Shown: positions 1 to 11,134 of the stretch, in pieces
Layout: each line of letters starts with the position of its first letter
How positions within the stretch are numbered: the stretch's first letter is position 1
Program-made: the position numbers and the translations under genes
From: Aalborgiella sp040079635
GTDB lineage: Bacteria > Pseudomonadota > Gammaproteobacteria > Burkholderiales > Burkholderiaceae_C
Assembly (NCBI GenBank): GCA_040079635.1
Contig: JBEBJY010000002.1
Coordinates: 1-64,000 of the forward strand
DNA length: 64,000 nucleotides
Direction: 5' to 3'
The notes under the pieces: generated by a model
What the model was told of the DNA's origin: nothing
What the model saw: only the letters and a program-made list of their open reading frames with translations
Database searches by the model: none

Positions 1-1688
<1,688 letters not shown>

Positions 1689-1692
<4 letters not shown>

Positions 1693-2204
1693 GCGATTGA
1701 TTTTAGACGTGTAACTATGTAATTTGCGCGGTCTTCGTGGGCTTCGAATTTGGGGATGCTTTTGCCAGTGAACAAGTAATCCATCAACTCACGCGGGCTG
1801 ATGATGCGCATGCCTTGCACCGAGTACAGGCTGAGCACGATGCGGTCGCCTGTGACGAAATATTCACAGCCAGCTAGATGCGCGTCGGCCAGAATCCAAC
1901 CGTCTGATTCGTCGGGGCAGGGGATGGTTGTCTCGCTTGCTGGGACGAGCGGAATCATCGTCACGATATGGCTGATCAAAGCTGCTGTTTTAGCGGCGGA
2001 ATACTTCAATTTGGTCACAAAAATACGACTTAGCTCTGCGATAACGCGGTCGCTGATGACATATTCAATAGTGACCCTGGGCGGCAAGGCATAAGGGTTG
2101 TCGTCTTCTCCCGCAGTATCAGTTGGCCAATAGAGGAGTTCTCGGCTTAGGCCGTCGCTGTGAACTGCCGAAAACAGCATATTGGTGTCTAAAAAGACTT
2201 TCAT
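1689..2204 (-). CDS. PIN-domain toxin (VapC-like) of a type II toxin-antitoxin pair
   Basis: 171-aa PIN-fold protein, probably a Mg-dependent RNase toxin. Candidate acidic site: Asp6 (VFLDTNML), Glu57, Asp101 (ESDGWILADA) and Asp120 (FVTGD). The spacing is typical of the PIN family often annotated as a putative toxin-antitoxin toxin component. Its start overlaps the upstream antitoxin gene (ATGA, 2201-2204) and its stop overlaps the glnS start (ATGA, 1689-1692). The three genes therefore look like one transcript. The RNA target cannot be told from sequence. Confidence 0.85.
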
Positions 2205-2479
2205 GCGGTTTTAGGTGTTGCGGATTTTGCGAGTTTTGCGGCAGCCCTGTCCTCATCACGCGCCTCATTGCAGATGCGCATCACATCTTCCTCGGTGTAG
2301 ATACCCATTGAACGGGCATGACGGCCAAAATCTTCAGTGGCTGCTTTCCATCGTGTTCTGAACACGTGTCCAGTCAAAGCCTCACGCGCGATTTCGCTTT
2401 TGGTTTTTCCAGTAGCGGCAGTGATTTCGTTCAAATAACTGTCAAGTTTGTCGTCAATACGCAGGGTCAGCATGGACAT
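2201..2479 (-). CDS. Ribbon-helix-helix antitoxin
   Basis: 92-aa CopG/RHH-type protein. The N-terminal strand MLTLRIDDKLDSYL followed by TGKTKSEIAREAL is the classic ribbon-helix-helix DNA-binding pattern. The C-terminal half is charged and probably binds and neutralises the PIN toxin encoded immediately downstream. The start ATG at 2479 is preceded by AGGAG at good spacing; a second in-frame ATG lies two codons later. It probably represses its own operon through the inverted repeat just upstream (2497-2521). Confidence 0.85.
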   Translation of the reverse strand: MSMLTLRIDDKLDSYLNEITAATGKTKSEIAREALTGHVFRTRWKAATEDFGRHARSMGIYTEEDVMRICNEARDEDRAAAKLAKSATPKTA

Positions 2480-2496
2480 GGATTTCTCCTAAATAA

Positions 2497-2521
2497 GTTT
2501 GTATGACATTGTAATACAAAC
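2497..2521 (-). promoter_or_regulatory. Inverted repeat, candidate antitoxin operator
   Basis: GTTTGTAT at 2497-2504 and ATACAAAC at 2514-2521 form a perfect 8-bp inverted repeat with a 9-bp spacer. It sits 18-42 bp upstream of the antitoxin start. The position and symmetry fit an autoregulatory operator for the RHH antitoxin; binding is inferred. Confidence 0.6.
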
Positions 2522-2558
2522 CCATTTGCAAAGCTAGCCTACAGCTAAGCTTTCCACA

Positions 2559-3710
2559 CTAACCTTTCCAAGTAAACGGAAACTTGAACTGCGCCCAAAA
2601 CCCATTCGGCACATAGTCACCCAGCACGCCGTATTGGTCTGGCCAAATTCTGTCAGCCTTGGCTGCAGTGCCAAACAAATAGTCTAAAAACGCAAAGTGG
2701 GCGGCGTAGTTGGTGTCTAGGGCTTCTTTGTCTTGGCTGTGGTGCCAGTGGTGAAAATTTGGGGTGACGATGACGTAGCGCAGCGGCCCAAGTCGAACAT
2801 TGACGTTACAGTGGTTAAACACGGCCTGAAAACCGACGATGACGATGTAGGCATCAATCACTTCTTTGCTGAACCCCAAAATAAAGATGCCACCCAAAAT
2901 GGTGGTGCGGGTGATGAGCACTTCAATAATATGCAAGCGCGAACCGGCCATCCAGTCCATAAATTTGGCGCTGTGGTGCACGGCGTGCAAGCGCCACAAC
3001 CAAGTCTCGTGGTAGGCGCGATGCGTCCAATATTGCACCAAATCGGCAACCAGCAAAATCAGCAAGAGCTCTAAAACAAAGGGCAGCGATTGAATCCAGG
3101 CCTGCAAATCGGTCTTCACCGCCCAGCCGAAAGCTTTGTGAACCAGCAAGTTAGTGGCCAACAGCATGAAGCCGACGACCATGTGGTTAACGACGAAATG
3201 CTGAAAGTCCGTTTGCCACTCGGGTCTAAAAATGGGTTGGTCTTTGCGGTGGGCGAAGAGTTTTTCGATAAAAATAAAGATGAGCGATGAGCCAAGCAAG
3301 TCCAAAATGAACCAATCCAGGCCAATATAGGGCGTATTGTCGGCAAAATCGCTGACCGGCACTTTGTGACCGCCCAAAAGCGCAGTTGCTGCAATTAGTA
3401 AGAATGCAATGGCGCTGAGCCAACGGGCACGGCCCATGATGATGTTCACCAAGCTCAAACCACCACCAATAACCAATGCTGCCAGCATGATTTGGCGAAT
3501 CACGGCGACGTTGTAACTTTGGCGCAGCTGCGGGGTGGTCAAGTATTCTGGGAAATGGAATGCCAAAACGCCTAGAAAACACAAAATCCCTAGCGACAGG
3601 GCAATCACTCCCGTAATCAGACCTTGGCCAGCCGTCATGGCGCCGTGGCTTTGGGTGAGGTCGCGCAGTTGGGTTAGCGGCGTCGTCAGCGGGTTGGGTT
3701 TGTTCGTCAT
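2559..3710 (-). CDS. Sterol desaturase / fatty acid hydroxylase family protein
   Basis: 383-aa integral membrane di-iron oxygenase of the fatty acid hydroxylase superfamily. The His clusters that bind the two irons are visible: HRAYH, HAVHHS and FHHWHHS in the second half. Several hydrophobic segments precede them (about residues 27-50, 70-105, 130-150, 175-195, 205-225), consistent with an inner-membrane enzyme with a cytoplasmic active site. Bacterial members hydroxylate or desaturate lipids or hopanoid/sterol-like substrates; the substrate is not predictable here. It is monocistronic and ends just before the toxin-antitoxin operon. Confidence 0.85.
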   Translation of the reverse strand: MTNKPNPLTTPLTQLRDLTQSHGAMTAGQGLITGVIALSLGILCFLGVLAFHFPEYLTTPQLRQSYNVAVIRQIMLAALVIGGGLSLVNIIMGRARWLSAIAFLLIAATALLGGHKVPVSDFADNTPYIGLDWFILDLLGSSLIFIFIEKLFAHRKDQPIFRPEWQTDFQHFVVNHMVVGFMLLATNLLVHKAFGWAVKTDLQAWIQSLPFVLELLLILLVADLVQYWTHRAYHETWLWRLHAVHHSAKFMDWMAGSRLHIIEVLITRTTILGGIFILGFSKEVIDAYIVIVGFQAVFNHCNVNVRLGPLRYVIVTPNFHHWHHSQDKEALDTNYAAHFAFLDYLFGTAAKADRIWPDQYGVLGDYVPNGFWAQFKFPFTWKG

Positions 3711-3825
3711 ATCGTTGAGTTGGCTAAGAAAAACAGTAAAGGCATTCAGTTTTGACTCACGCAGTGTAATTCAAGCGCATGGCGAACTTGATCTTGTAGC
3801 TTACCTTTCGCAACAGATTTCACCA

Positions 3826-3837
3826 GCTGTTAACAGC
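3826..3837. promoter_or_regulatory. 12-bp perfect palindrome upstream of secreted protein gene
   Basis: GCTGTTAACAGC is a perfect 12-bp palindrome between the divergent hydroxylase gene and the secreted-protein gene starting at 3898. It may be a repressor or activator site for either gene. No regulator can be assigned. Confidence 0.35.
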
Positions 3838-3897
3838 CCGTTGGGTGACTTGGCGCGTTGTAGGTGTGTAAATAGTCAAACCTACAGGAGAAATTCC

Positions 3898-4359
3898 ATG
3901 AAAGCCACTTCCATGTATTCAAAGCTCGCTAAAACAGTCGCATTAGCAACGCTAGCCGCCAGCGCTTTGGCCGTTTCAACAGTGTCGCAAGCGCGTCCAC
4001 ATTACATCCAAGATGTGCAATATGTGCAAGGCGGAGCCCAAGTCGTCATCACACCACCGCAGTTGGTGATTCAGGCGCCTTTGCCGCAAGTTTATGTGGC
4101 ACCTGCGGTGGTGCATCCACGCCACGCGGTGGTTGTACCTGTGAATGCCCCTGTTTATGGACCAAGGTATGTGCGAGATCGTATTTACTACATCAATGGC
4201 CGTGCTTATATGAATGGTCACCGCTACTATGTTCGGGGCCATGCTTATGGCCACTACAAGCCGAAACATCTGAATCGCCATCATGGTCGCGATGATCGCT
4301 TTGACCGCCACGATGGACGTCACGACGAAGGACGTCATGTGGGTTCGCGTCACTGGTAG
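3898..4359 (+). CDS. Secreted His/Tyr-rich protein of unknown function
   Basis: 153 aa. An N-terminal signal peptide (MYSKLAKTVALATLAASALA, cleavage probably after SQA) is followed by a Pro/Val-rich stretch with repeated VxxPxxV units. Then come Tyr/Gly/His motifs (YYINGRAYMNGHRYYVRGHAYG) and a highly charged His/Arg/Asp tail. The start is the ATG at 3898 because ACAGGAG precedes it; a longer in-frame opening to 3535 would cross the neighbouring gene's promoter. The composition suggests an exported metal-binding or surface protein, but no enzyme motif is seen. Similar PXPV-repeat or YXWXXGHW-like small exported proteins are common in Burkholderiales. Confidence 0.7.
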   Translation: MKATSMYSKLAKTVALATLAASALAVSTVSQARPHYIQDVQYVQGGAQVVITPPQLVIQAPLPQVYVAPAVVHPRHAVVVPVNAPVYGPRYVRDRIYYINGRAYMNGHRYYVRGHAYGHYKPKHLNRHHGRDDRFDRHDGRHDEGRHVGSRHW

Positions 4360-4449
4360 CAGCGGGTGACTGAATAACTTTACACACCCGATACACCAGA
4401 TATACCGCAGGGCAATCCGTTCGTAGCTGCGAATTCGTAAAATGTGGCT

Positions 4450-6591
4450 ATGAAAAAAATCAATCAGGCTTTTAATTGGAAATTAGCTGCTATTGCCGTC
4501 GGCGTATTAGCTTTGGCAGGCGGTGGCTATTGGTGGTACACCCAAAAACAAGCCGCAAGCGATGTGCAATACCGTACCAGCAAGATAGAACGCGGCAGTT
4601 TGCAAGCCAGTGTGTCAGCCAGTGGCGCGGTGAATCCGGTGACCCAAGTGTCAGTGGGTACACAAGTTTCAGGGCAGATTAAAGAGCTGTATGTTGACTT
4701 CAACTCTGAGGTCAAAGCCGGCCAGCTGATAGCGCTGATCGATCCTGAAACCTTTGAATACCGCGTGCGCTCCGCCCAAGCGGATTTAGATTCCACCCGC
4801 GCGCAGGTGCTGACCGCACAGGCCAACGTGGCGTCAAGCAATGCCCAATTGTCTCGTGCCAAGCTTGATTTAACCGAAGCACAGCGCGATTTAGAACGCC
4901 AGCAGCTGCTGGTAGATAAGCAGTTTGTGACCCAAAGCGTTGCTGACAAAGCACGTGCGCTGGTGGGCAATTTGGGTGAATCCGTCAAAGTGGCCGAAGC
5001 GCAAATGGCGGTGACCAATGCACAAGTTAAAAGCGCGCAGGCCAGTGTGGCGCAGCGCGAATCGTCACTCGCGCAAGCGCGAATTGATTTGGCGCGTACC
5101 AAAATTACCTCGCCCGTGAACGGCATCGTTATCAAACGCTCCATCGAAAAAGGCCAAACCGTGGCGGCCAGTTTGTCGTCGCCCGAGCTTTTCGTTATCG
5201 CTCAGAACTTGCAAGACATGCAGGTGGACGCGAGTATTGACGAAAGCGATGTCGGCAAGATTCGCACTGGTCAAAAAGCCACTTTCACAGTGGATGCCTT
5301 TGCTGGTCAAACTTTTGAAGGCGAAGTACGCCAAGTACGCAAAGCCGCGCAAACCGTGGCAAATGTGGTGACTTACACGGCAGTGATTGGTTTTTCAAAC
5401 AACGGTGGGCGCTTGCTGCCAGGTATGACGGCGAATGTGCGCGTCATCACCGAAGCGCGTGAAAACGTGCTCAAAGTGGCCAATGCGGCGCTGCGGATGA
5501 AGATTGCGGGTGTTGAACCTGCTCCTGCAGCAGGCGCAGTTCCCACAGGAGCACCTCCTGCCGGAACATCTGGTGATGCAAAAAGTTGGACTTGGCTGTC
5601 TGAAGCCGTGGCGCAACAAGGCCCCGGCGGCGGTGGAGGAGGTGGGGGAGGTATGGCTGCGCAGCGTGAACGCCTGGTCACCGAATTGCAGCTCAGCGCT
5701 GAACAGCAAACCAAGCTTGACGCGATCAGCGCCGAATTACGCCCTAAATTCATGGCCATGCGCGACCTGAGCGAAGACCAACGCCCCGCAGCGCGTGAAA
5801 AAGTCACTACTGAGATGCGGCAAAAAATCATGGCAATGTTGACAGCCGAGCAAAAGCCCAAATACCAGCAAATCATCGCGGCGCAGCAGCAGACCAGGGC
5901 TGCAGGCGCGGCTCAAAACTCAGCACTAGTCACTGAAAATACTGCAAAATCAATAGCACCTAAAGCAATAAATACGCCGGCTACAGGCCAAAAACCAGGT
6001 GAAAAATCTAGCACTGCAGCAGTAACGCCTTCGACTACACCCGCTACGCCTGCAACACCATCTCCAAATATGGACGCCGGCGCAGGTGGTGGCAACCCTG
6101 CCACGCAGTTCCGCAATTTGATGGTAGGTCAATTAGCGCTAACGCCCGCTCAAATCGAAAAAGTAGACGCCATTTATGCAGATGCAAGGCCGAAAATGAT
6201 GACTCTGCGCGACCTGCCGCAAGAAGAGCGTGGCAAAGCACGTGAAAAAATAACTGCTGAAATTCGCGCCCAATTGCGCGACCAAATGACGGCTGAGCAA
6301 AAGCCAAAGTTTGACGCTTTGGTGGCCGCTGCAGCCAACCGCCAAGTCACCCGTGGCAAGATTTACTTGATGGGTGCGGACGGCAAACCGAAAGCTTACA
6401 ACGTGCGCTTAGGCATTACCGACGGCAGCAGCACCGAGCTGATTGTGTCGCCCAATTCGCCAGATGCTGCAGAACTTAAAGAAGGCGCAGCGGTGATTAT
6501 TGGCACGGTGAACACAGGCGCAACGGCTGGTTCAACTGGTTCAAACAGTGCGCGCCCAGCTGGCGCGGCTGGTCCACGTATGGCATTTTGA
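4450..6591 (+). CDS. macA: MacA-type periplasmic adaptor with two inserted Spy-like helical repeats
   Basis: 713-aa membrane-fusion protein of a tripartite MacAB-type efflux pump. Residues ~10-28 are a membrane anchor. Next comes a lipoyl/barrel part (SVGTQVSGQIKELYVD), a long alpha-hairpin (~95-205) and a beta-barrel. The protein is far longer than ordinary MacA (~370-390 aa). After a Gly run near residue 398 there are two related ~70-residue helical segments (about 403-477 and 549-625). Each carries LxxEQ or LTPAQ, ...LRPKF.AMRDL...R..AREK and MTAEQKPKF patterns, reminiscent of the Spy/CpxP LTXXQ family. The barrel/membrane-proximal part then resumes (GKIYLMGADGKPKAYNVRLGITDG). The linker between the repeats contains a copy of the dispersed element. 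A GTG two codons upstream (4444) is an alternative start. The ABC genes follow directly. Confidence 0.88.
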   Translation: MKKINQAFNWKLAAIAVGVLALAGGGYWWYTQKQAASDVQYRTSKIERGSLQASVSASGAVNPVTQVSVGTQVSGQIKELYVDFNSEVKAGQLIALIDPETFEYRVRSAQADLDSTRAQVLTAQANVASSNAQLSRAKLDLTEAQRDLERQQLLVDKQFVTQSVADKARALVGNLGESVKVAEAQMAVTNAQVKSAQASVAQRESSLAQARIDLARTKITSPVNGIVIKRSIEKGQTVAASLSSPELFVIAQNLQDMQVDASIDESDVGKIRTGQKATFTVDAFAGQTFEGEVRQVRKAAQTVANVVTYTAVIGFSNNGGRLLPGMTANVRVITEARENVLKVANAALRMKIAGVEPAPAAGAVPTGAPPAGTSGDAKSWTWLSEAVAQQGPGGGGGGGGGMAAQRERLVTELQLSAEQQTKLDAISAELRPKFMAMRDLSEDQRPAAREKVTTEMRQKIMAMLTAEQKPKYQQIIAAQQQTRAAGAAQNSALVTENTAKSIAPKAINTPATGQKPGEKSSTAAVTPSTTPATPATPSPNMDAGAGGGNPATQFRNLMVGQLALTPAQIEKVDAIYADARPKMMTLRDLPQEERGKAREKITAEIRAQLRDQMTAEQKPKFDALVAAAANRQVTRGKIYLMGADGKPKAYNVRLGITDGSSTELIVSPNSPDAAELKEGAAVIIGTVNTGATAGSTGSNSARPAGAAGPRMAF
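5945..5987 (-). repeat. Dispersed palindromic element, copy 1 (in macA-like gene)
   Basis: Antisense copy: AATAGC, then AATAAATACGCCGGCT. It is read in frame as AKSIAPKAINTPATG in the linker between the two Spy-like repeats. No stop arises in this frame. Confidence 0.75.
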
Positions 6592-6614
6592 TTTCGACAA
6601 GCTCAGTCCAATCG
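6592..6614 (+). repeat. Single arm of the TTCGACAAGCTCAG-type repeat
   Basis: TTTCGACAAGCTCAGT followed by CCAATCGG resembles one arm of the stem-loop present as a full pair at 26058-26114. It lies between the macA stop and the macB ATPase start, in place of an obvious ribosome-binding site. Confidence 0.6.
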
Positions 6615-6623
6615 GTAAAAACC

Positions 6624-7333
6624 ATGTCAGAAAACCTGATTCAAGCCCGCGATTTGGTCAAAACCTACACCATGGGTGACCAAACCGTGCATGCGCTGCG
6701 CGGCGTGTCCATCGACATTGCCAAAGGCGATTTCGTCGCCATCATGGGTGCTTCTGGCTCAGGTAAATCGACGCTGATGAATATTTTGGGTTGCCTAGAT
6801 TTACCGACAACCGGTCATTACCTTTTGGCAGGCGAAGCGGTCGAAGGCATGGAGCAAGACCAACTGGCGTCGATCCGGAATCGGCGTATCGGCTTCGTCT
6901 TTCAGCAATTCAATCTGCTGCCGCGTACCAGTGCGCTGGAAAACGTCGAGCTGCCCATGGTTTACGGCGGCATCAAAGCGGCTGAGCGGCATGAGCGGGC
7001 GATGAAGGCGTTGACGCAAGTCGGTTTGGGGGAGCGTTTTCACCACACGCCAGCGGAGTTGTCGGGCGGCCAGCAGCAGCGAGTGGCTATCGCTCGGGCT
7101 TTGGTCAACCAACCGCAGCTGATATTGGCAGATGAACCCACCGGTGCCTTAGACTCGCAAACCTCAGAAGACATCATGAACCTGCTCACCGAGCTGAACA
7201 AAACCGGTATGACCGTAGTGTTGGTGACGCACGAGGCCGATATTGCAGAATGGGCACGGCGCAAGATTGTGTTTAAAGATGGGCACATCATTGAAGACGT
7301 TGTGCAACCGCAGAAGCACAAGGAGTCAGCCAC

Positions 7334-7337
<4 letters not shown>
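6624..7337 (+). CDS. macB: MacB-type ABC transporter ATP-binding protein
   Basis: 237-aa ATPase of the MacB/LolD class that drives an FtsX-like permease. Seen: Walker A GASGSGKST, signature LSGGQQQR, Walker B LILADEPTGALD and the H-loop VTHEAD. I chose the ATG at 6624 (MSENLIQARDLVKTY) because the family starts here. A TTG at 6588 would overlap the adaptor stop, but the added residues come from a repeat arm. It overlaps the permease gene by 4 nt (ATGA). The ATPase and permease are separate proteins here, unlike fused E. coli MacB. Confidence 0.93.
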
Positions 7338-8566
<1,229 letters not shown>

Positions 8567-8576
8567 TGGCATCTAA

Positions 8577-8630
8577 AATAGCTATAAATAATATAGCTAC
8601 TTAGGCAATAAATACGCCGACTAGGGGCAT
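8577..8630 (-). repeat. Dispersed palindromic element, copy 2 (intergenic)
   Basis: AAATAGCTATAAATAATATAGC followed by TTAGGCAATAAATACGCCGAC lies between the convergent macB permease and FFLEELY genes. It could serve as transcript-end structure. Read like the sense coding copies, it carries a TAA after GCC. Confidence 0.85.
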
Positions 8631-8643
8631 ATTTATATGCTTT

Positions 8644-9405
8644 TTAAGCCGCTTTCAATAAAACCTGCTCAATCGCCACTTTACTGGCCTGCAACGGCGC
8701 GTCAAACAACTGGTCTATCAACGCAGCTTCCCGTTTTTTAACGGTTTCTAGGAAGAAGGCTGGGCCTTCTGGCTCACCGTTTTTGCTGGTTTTTTTTGGA
8801 GTCATCGCTGCAAACGTGTCAAATCCTGATTCCAAAAAATGTTGCAGTGCTGCCATACCAGCTAGGCTTGCGGGTTTGCGCATCATCTTTAATGCCATGC
8901 GCAAACCAGGTGTGCGGGTCAGCGTGACGAGTTCTTGGCCTACTGCGAGTGAACCTGAGAGCTGCGCGTCGCGGTCAGTGCGTCTGCCAACTTGGTGCCA
9001 AGCGGTGATGTAGCGGTTGGTTTTATCACTGCATTTCACGTTGCTTAGCCAACTCTGCGCCATCGCCAAGTCCAAATCTTCGGTCAAACTGTGTAGTTGC
9101 GCCAATGACACGGCGGTTTGCACGACTTGTTTGGGGAACATGCGCTCCAGTGTGCCAGCAATGCGTGAGAATTGCGCATCGCGCTGGGAATAGTCTTTTT
9201 CGCTGTACAGTTCTTCTAGGAAAAATTGGGTTGCAGGCTGGTATTGTGGGGTGTGTAGCAGGTCAAAATACGTGCCTGTGAAACGCTTGGCTTGAAAGGC
9301 TTTGATCTCGCTCACCGCTTTTGCCAAGCCGAGGCTGTCCGCTGCCAATTGGCGCAGTTGGGCTACTTTCTCAACCGCAGTTTGGATGGTTTGTTTGGCG
9401 GACAT
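8644..9405 (-). CDS. FFLEELY motif protein, function unknown
   Basis: 253-aa conserved protein named for the motif FFLEELYSEKDYSQRD, seen here at about residues 61-76. It is predicted all-helical and soluble, with no signal peptide or known catalytic motif. The ATG at 9405 (MSAKQTIQTAV) is preferred; the frame is open 50 codons further upstream, but that stretch overlaps the divergent kinase start and looks non-coding. It is divergent from the P-loop kinase, with only 31 bp between start codons. The family is typical of Burkholderiales. Confidence 0.75.
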   Translation of the reverse strand: MSAKQTIQTAVEKVAQLRQLAADSLGLAKAVSEIKAFQAKRFTGTYFDLLHTPQYQPATQFFLEELYSEKDYSQRDAQFSRIAGTLERMFPKQVVQTAVSLAQLHSLTEDLDLAMAQSWLSNVKCSDKTNRYITAWHQVGRRTDRDAQLSGSLAVGQELVTLTRTPGLRMALKMMRKPASLAGMAALQHFLESGFDTFAAMTPKKTSKNGEPEGPAFFLETVKKREAALIDQLFDAPLQASKVAIEQVLLKAA

Positions 9406-9436
9406 GTTTTTGAATGGTACCGGAGCGGATGAAACA

Positions 9437-10090
9437 ATGGGTAAACAGTTTATTTTGAACGATCCTGTGGGTCGATTGTTGCACTTGATGGAGGTTAATG
9501 CCTCTAAACGCATCATCATCGGTGTCGTTGGATTGCCTGGCTCAGGAAAAAGCACGATCGCGGCTAAGTTGGTAGATGCTGTGAATCAACGTGTCAATTC
9601 TCAAGTGGCTGTTGCGCTCAGCATGGACGGTTTTCATCTCACCAAAGCAGCTTTGGCACAGTTTGCCGACCCTGCAGCGGCGCTAGCCCGACGCGGCTCG
9701 CCTTGGACGTTTGACCCTGCGGGGCTGGTAAGCAAATTACAACAATTACGAAATAACCCTGCTGAATCAACCACTTGGCCAGATTTTCAGCATGGTGTGG
9801 GCGACCCAGTTTCGGATGCCATTAGCGTCAACCCAGACACCAAACTCATCATAGTCGAAGGTTTGTACCTGCTGCACCGTGAGCATGGCTGGAACTTGGC
9901 AGGATTGCTAGATGAATGCTGGTATCTGGACACGCCCATGGACGTGGCGATGGAGCGCTTGGTGAAGCGGCACATGGCATCTTGGGGATTCAGCCGAGAG
10001 CAAGCGCTGGATAGATTAGCGATGAACGACCGCTTGAATGCAGATATCGTGCTGAAAAGCCGTGAGCGGGCAGATTACTTTGTAATTTAA
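9437..10090 (+). CDS. Uridine kinase-like P-loop nucleoside/nucleotide kinase family protein
   Basis: 217-aa cytoplasmic kinase of the uridine kinase/pantothenate kinase/fructose kinase (FrcK-like) superfamily. Walker A is GLPGSGKST (about residue 35), with a substrate region SMDGFHLTK, a Walker B-like LIIVEGLYLL and a lid arginine segment (MERLVKRH). The start at 9437 gives the family's usual length; the open frame upstream to 9302 lies opposite the FFLEELY gene. The substrate (sugar, nucleoside or pantothenate) cannot be decided. Confidence 0.8.
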   Translation: MGKQFILNDPVGRLLHLMEVNASKRIIIGVVGLPGSGKSTIAAKLVDAVNQRVNSQVAVALSMDGFHLTKAALAQFADPAAALARRGSPWTFDPAGLVSKLQQLRNNPAESTTWPDFQHGVGDPVSDAISVNPDTKLIIVEGLYLLHREHGWNLAGLLDECWYLDTPMDVAMERLVKRHMASWGFSREQALDRLAMNDRLNADIVLKSRERADYFVI

Positions 10091-10093
10091 GGT

Positions 10094-11134
10094 CTATTTG
10101 TACAGATGAAAATACCACTGCACAAAGTGGAAAAACACAGGCGCTGCAAAGCACAGCGCATCCACACGGTCTAGCAAGCCACCCGCACCCGTCACACCCG
10201 CACGCATGTTGCCGCGTTCGCTGCGCCAAATGGGAATGCCACGGTCGCGTTTCAGCGCTTTCATCACCAAATGCCCAAGCGCACCCGCCACGCAAGCCAC
10301 AAGCGCCATCACAAACGCCTGCCCAGGCACAAACGGCGTGATGCCCGCCAAAGCAGCCCCTAACAAGCTGCCAATTGCAATACCGATGAAAGCGCTCAGC
10401 CCATTGAAACTTTGGCTGATGTTGGGCACAAACGGCGTGCGCCGCCAAATGCGCGACACCAAGTGCTGCACCAGCTGGCTGACCTGCACGACGATGACAA
10501 GAAAGAACACCAAAAATGAGTTTTTGTTGTCGTAATTCGGAAAGTTCAGCAACAGCAGCGCTGGCACATGACTGAGCCCATAAATACACACCATGATGCC
10601 CCATTGCAGCTTGGCGTTGCGTTCCAAAAACCGATCTGCATCGCCAGCCAACGCGCTAACAACAGGAATCAATAAAAAAACGTAAACCGGAATAAATACC
10701 GTGAACAGCTCAAACCGCGCTGTCGCTACCAGCCAGTATTGCAGAGGCAAAATCGCAAAGAAAGCCAAAATCAAACTGCGGTGGTCGCCGCGCTTGGTGG
10801 GGGAGAGTGTTAAAAACTCGCGCAAGCAAAAGAACGACACAAAGCCAAACAACACAATCGCGACGCTAGCCCCTGAAATCCAACCCAACCAAAACACCAA
10901 AGCCATCATCCAACTGGTGCTGAGCACACCTTCAAAATTGCGTAAATCATGGTGCCTGCGCATCGCTTTGGCTTCGTCTTCGTAGCTGCGCAGTGACAGT
11001 AAAAATGCCCCAATGCTGGCAAGGAGTAAAACGCCAAACACGATGACAAATAGCGCACCGACCTGTTGATTCGTGGTCAGGTTTTTGAGGGATTGGTAAG
11101 TGCCGAAGTTCATGACATGAGCACTTTTATACAT
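10094..11134 (-). CDS. CdsA-like phosphatidate cytidylyltransferase paralogue
   Basis: 346-aa multi-pass membrane protein with about eight hydrophobic segments. The C-terminal signature VTGAGGLLDRVDALCFAAPV matches the CDP-diglyceride synthetase family. It is the second cdsA-type gene here: the one at 41564 is the canonical housekeeping copy. This one is longer at the N-terminus and lacks the usual ADSFAYFAGRTWG segment; QVSQLVQHLVSR replaces it. It overlaps by 8 nt the acyltransferase gene upstream, so the pair probably acts together in phosphatidic acid and CDP-diacylglycerol metabolism. An alternative start is the ATG at 11113 (MNFGTYQSL). Confidence 0.8.
   Translation of the reverse strand: MYKSAHVMNFGTYQSLKNLTTNQQVGALFVIVFGVLLLASIGAFLLSLRSYEDEAKAMRRHHDLRNFEGVLSTSWMMALVFWLGWISGASVAIVLFGFVSFFCLREFLTLSPTKRGDHRSLILAFFAILPLQYWLVATARFELFTVFIPVYVFLLIPVVSALAGDADRFLERNAKLQWGIMVCIYGLSHVPALLLLNFPNYDNKNSFLVFFLVIVVQVSQLVQHLVSRIWRRTPFVPNISQSFNGLSAFIGIAIGSLLGAALAGITPFVPGQAFVMALVACVAGALGHLVMKALKRDRGIPIWRSERGNMRAGVTGAGGLLDRVDALCFAAPVFFHFVQWYFHLYK

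Noticed and set aside
3535..3897. Longer start for the secreted protein gene
   Set aside because: The extension runs antisense through the hydroxylase gene and the promoter; a signal peptide begins right after the ATG at 3898 with a good ribosome-binding site.
9406..9555. N-terminal extension of the FFLEELY protein
   Set aside because: It would overlap the divergent kinase start and lacks family similarity; MSAKQTIQ at 9405 is the likely start.
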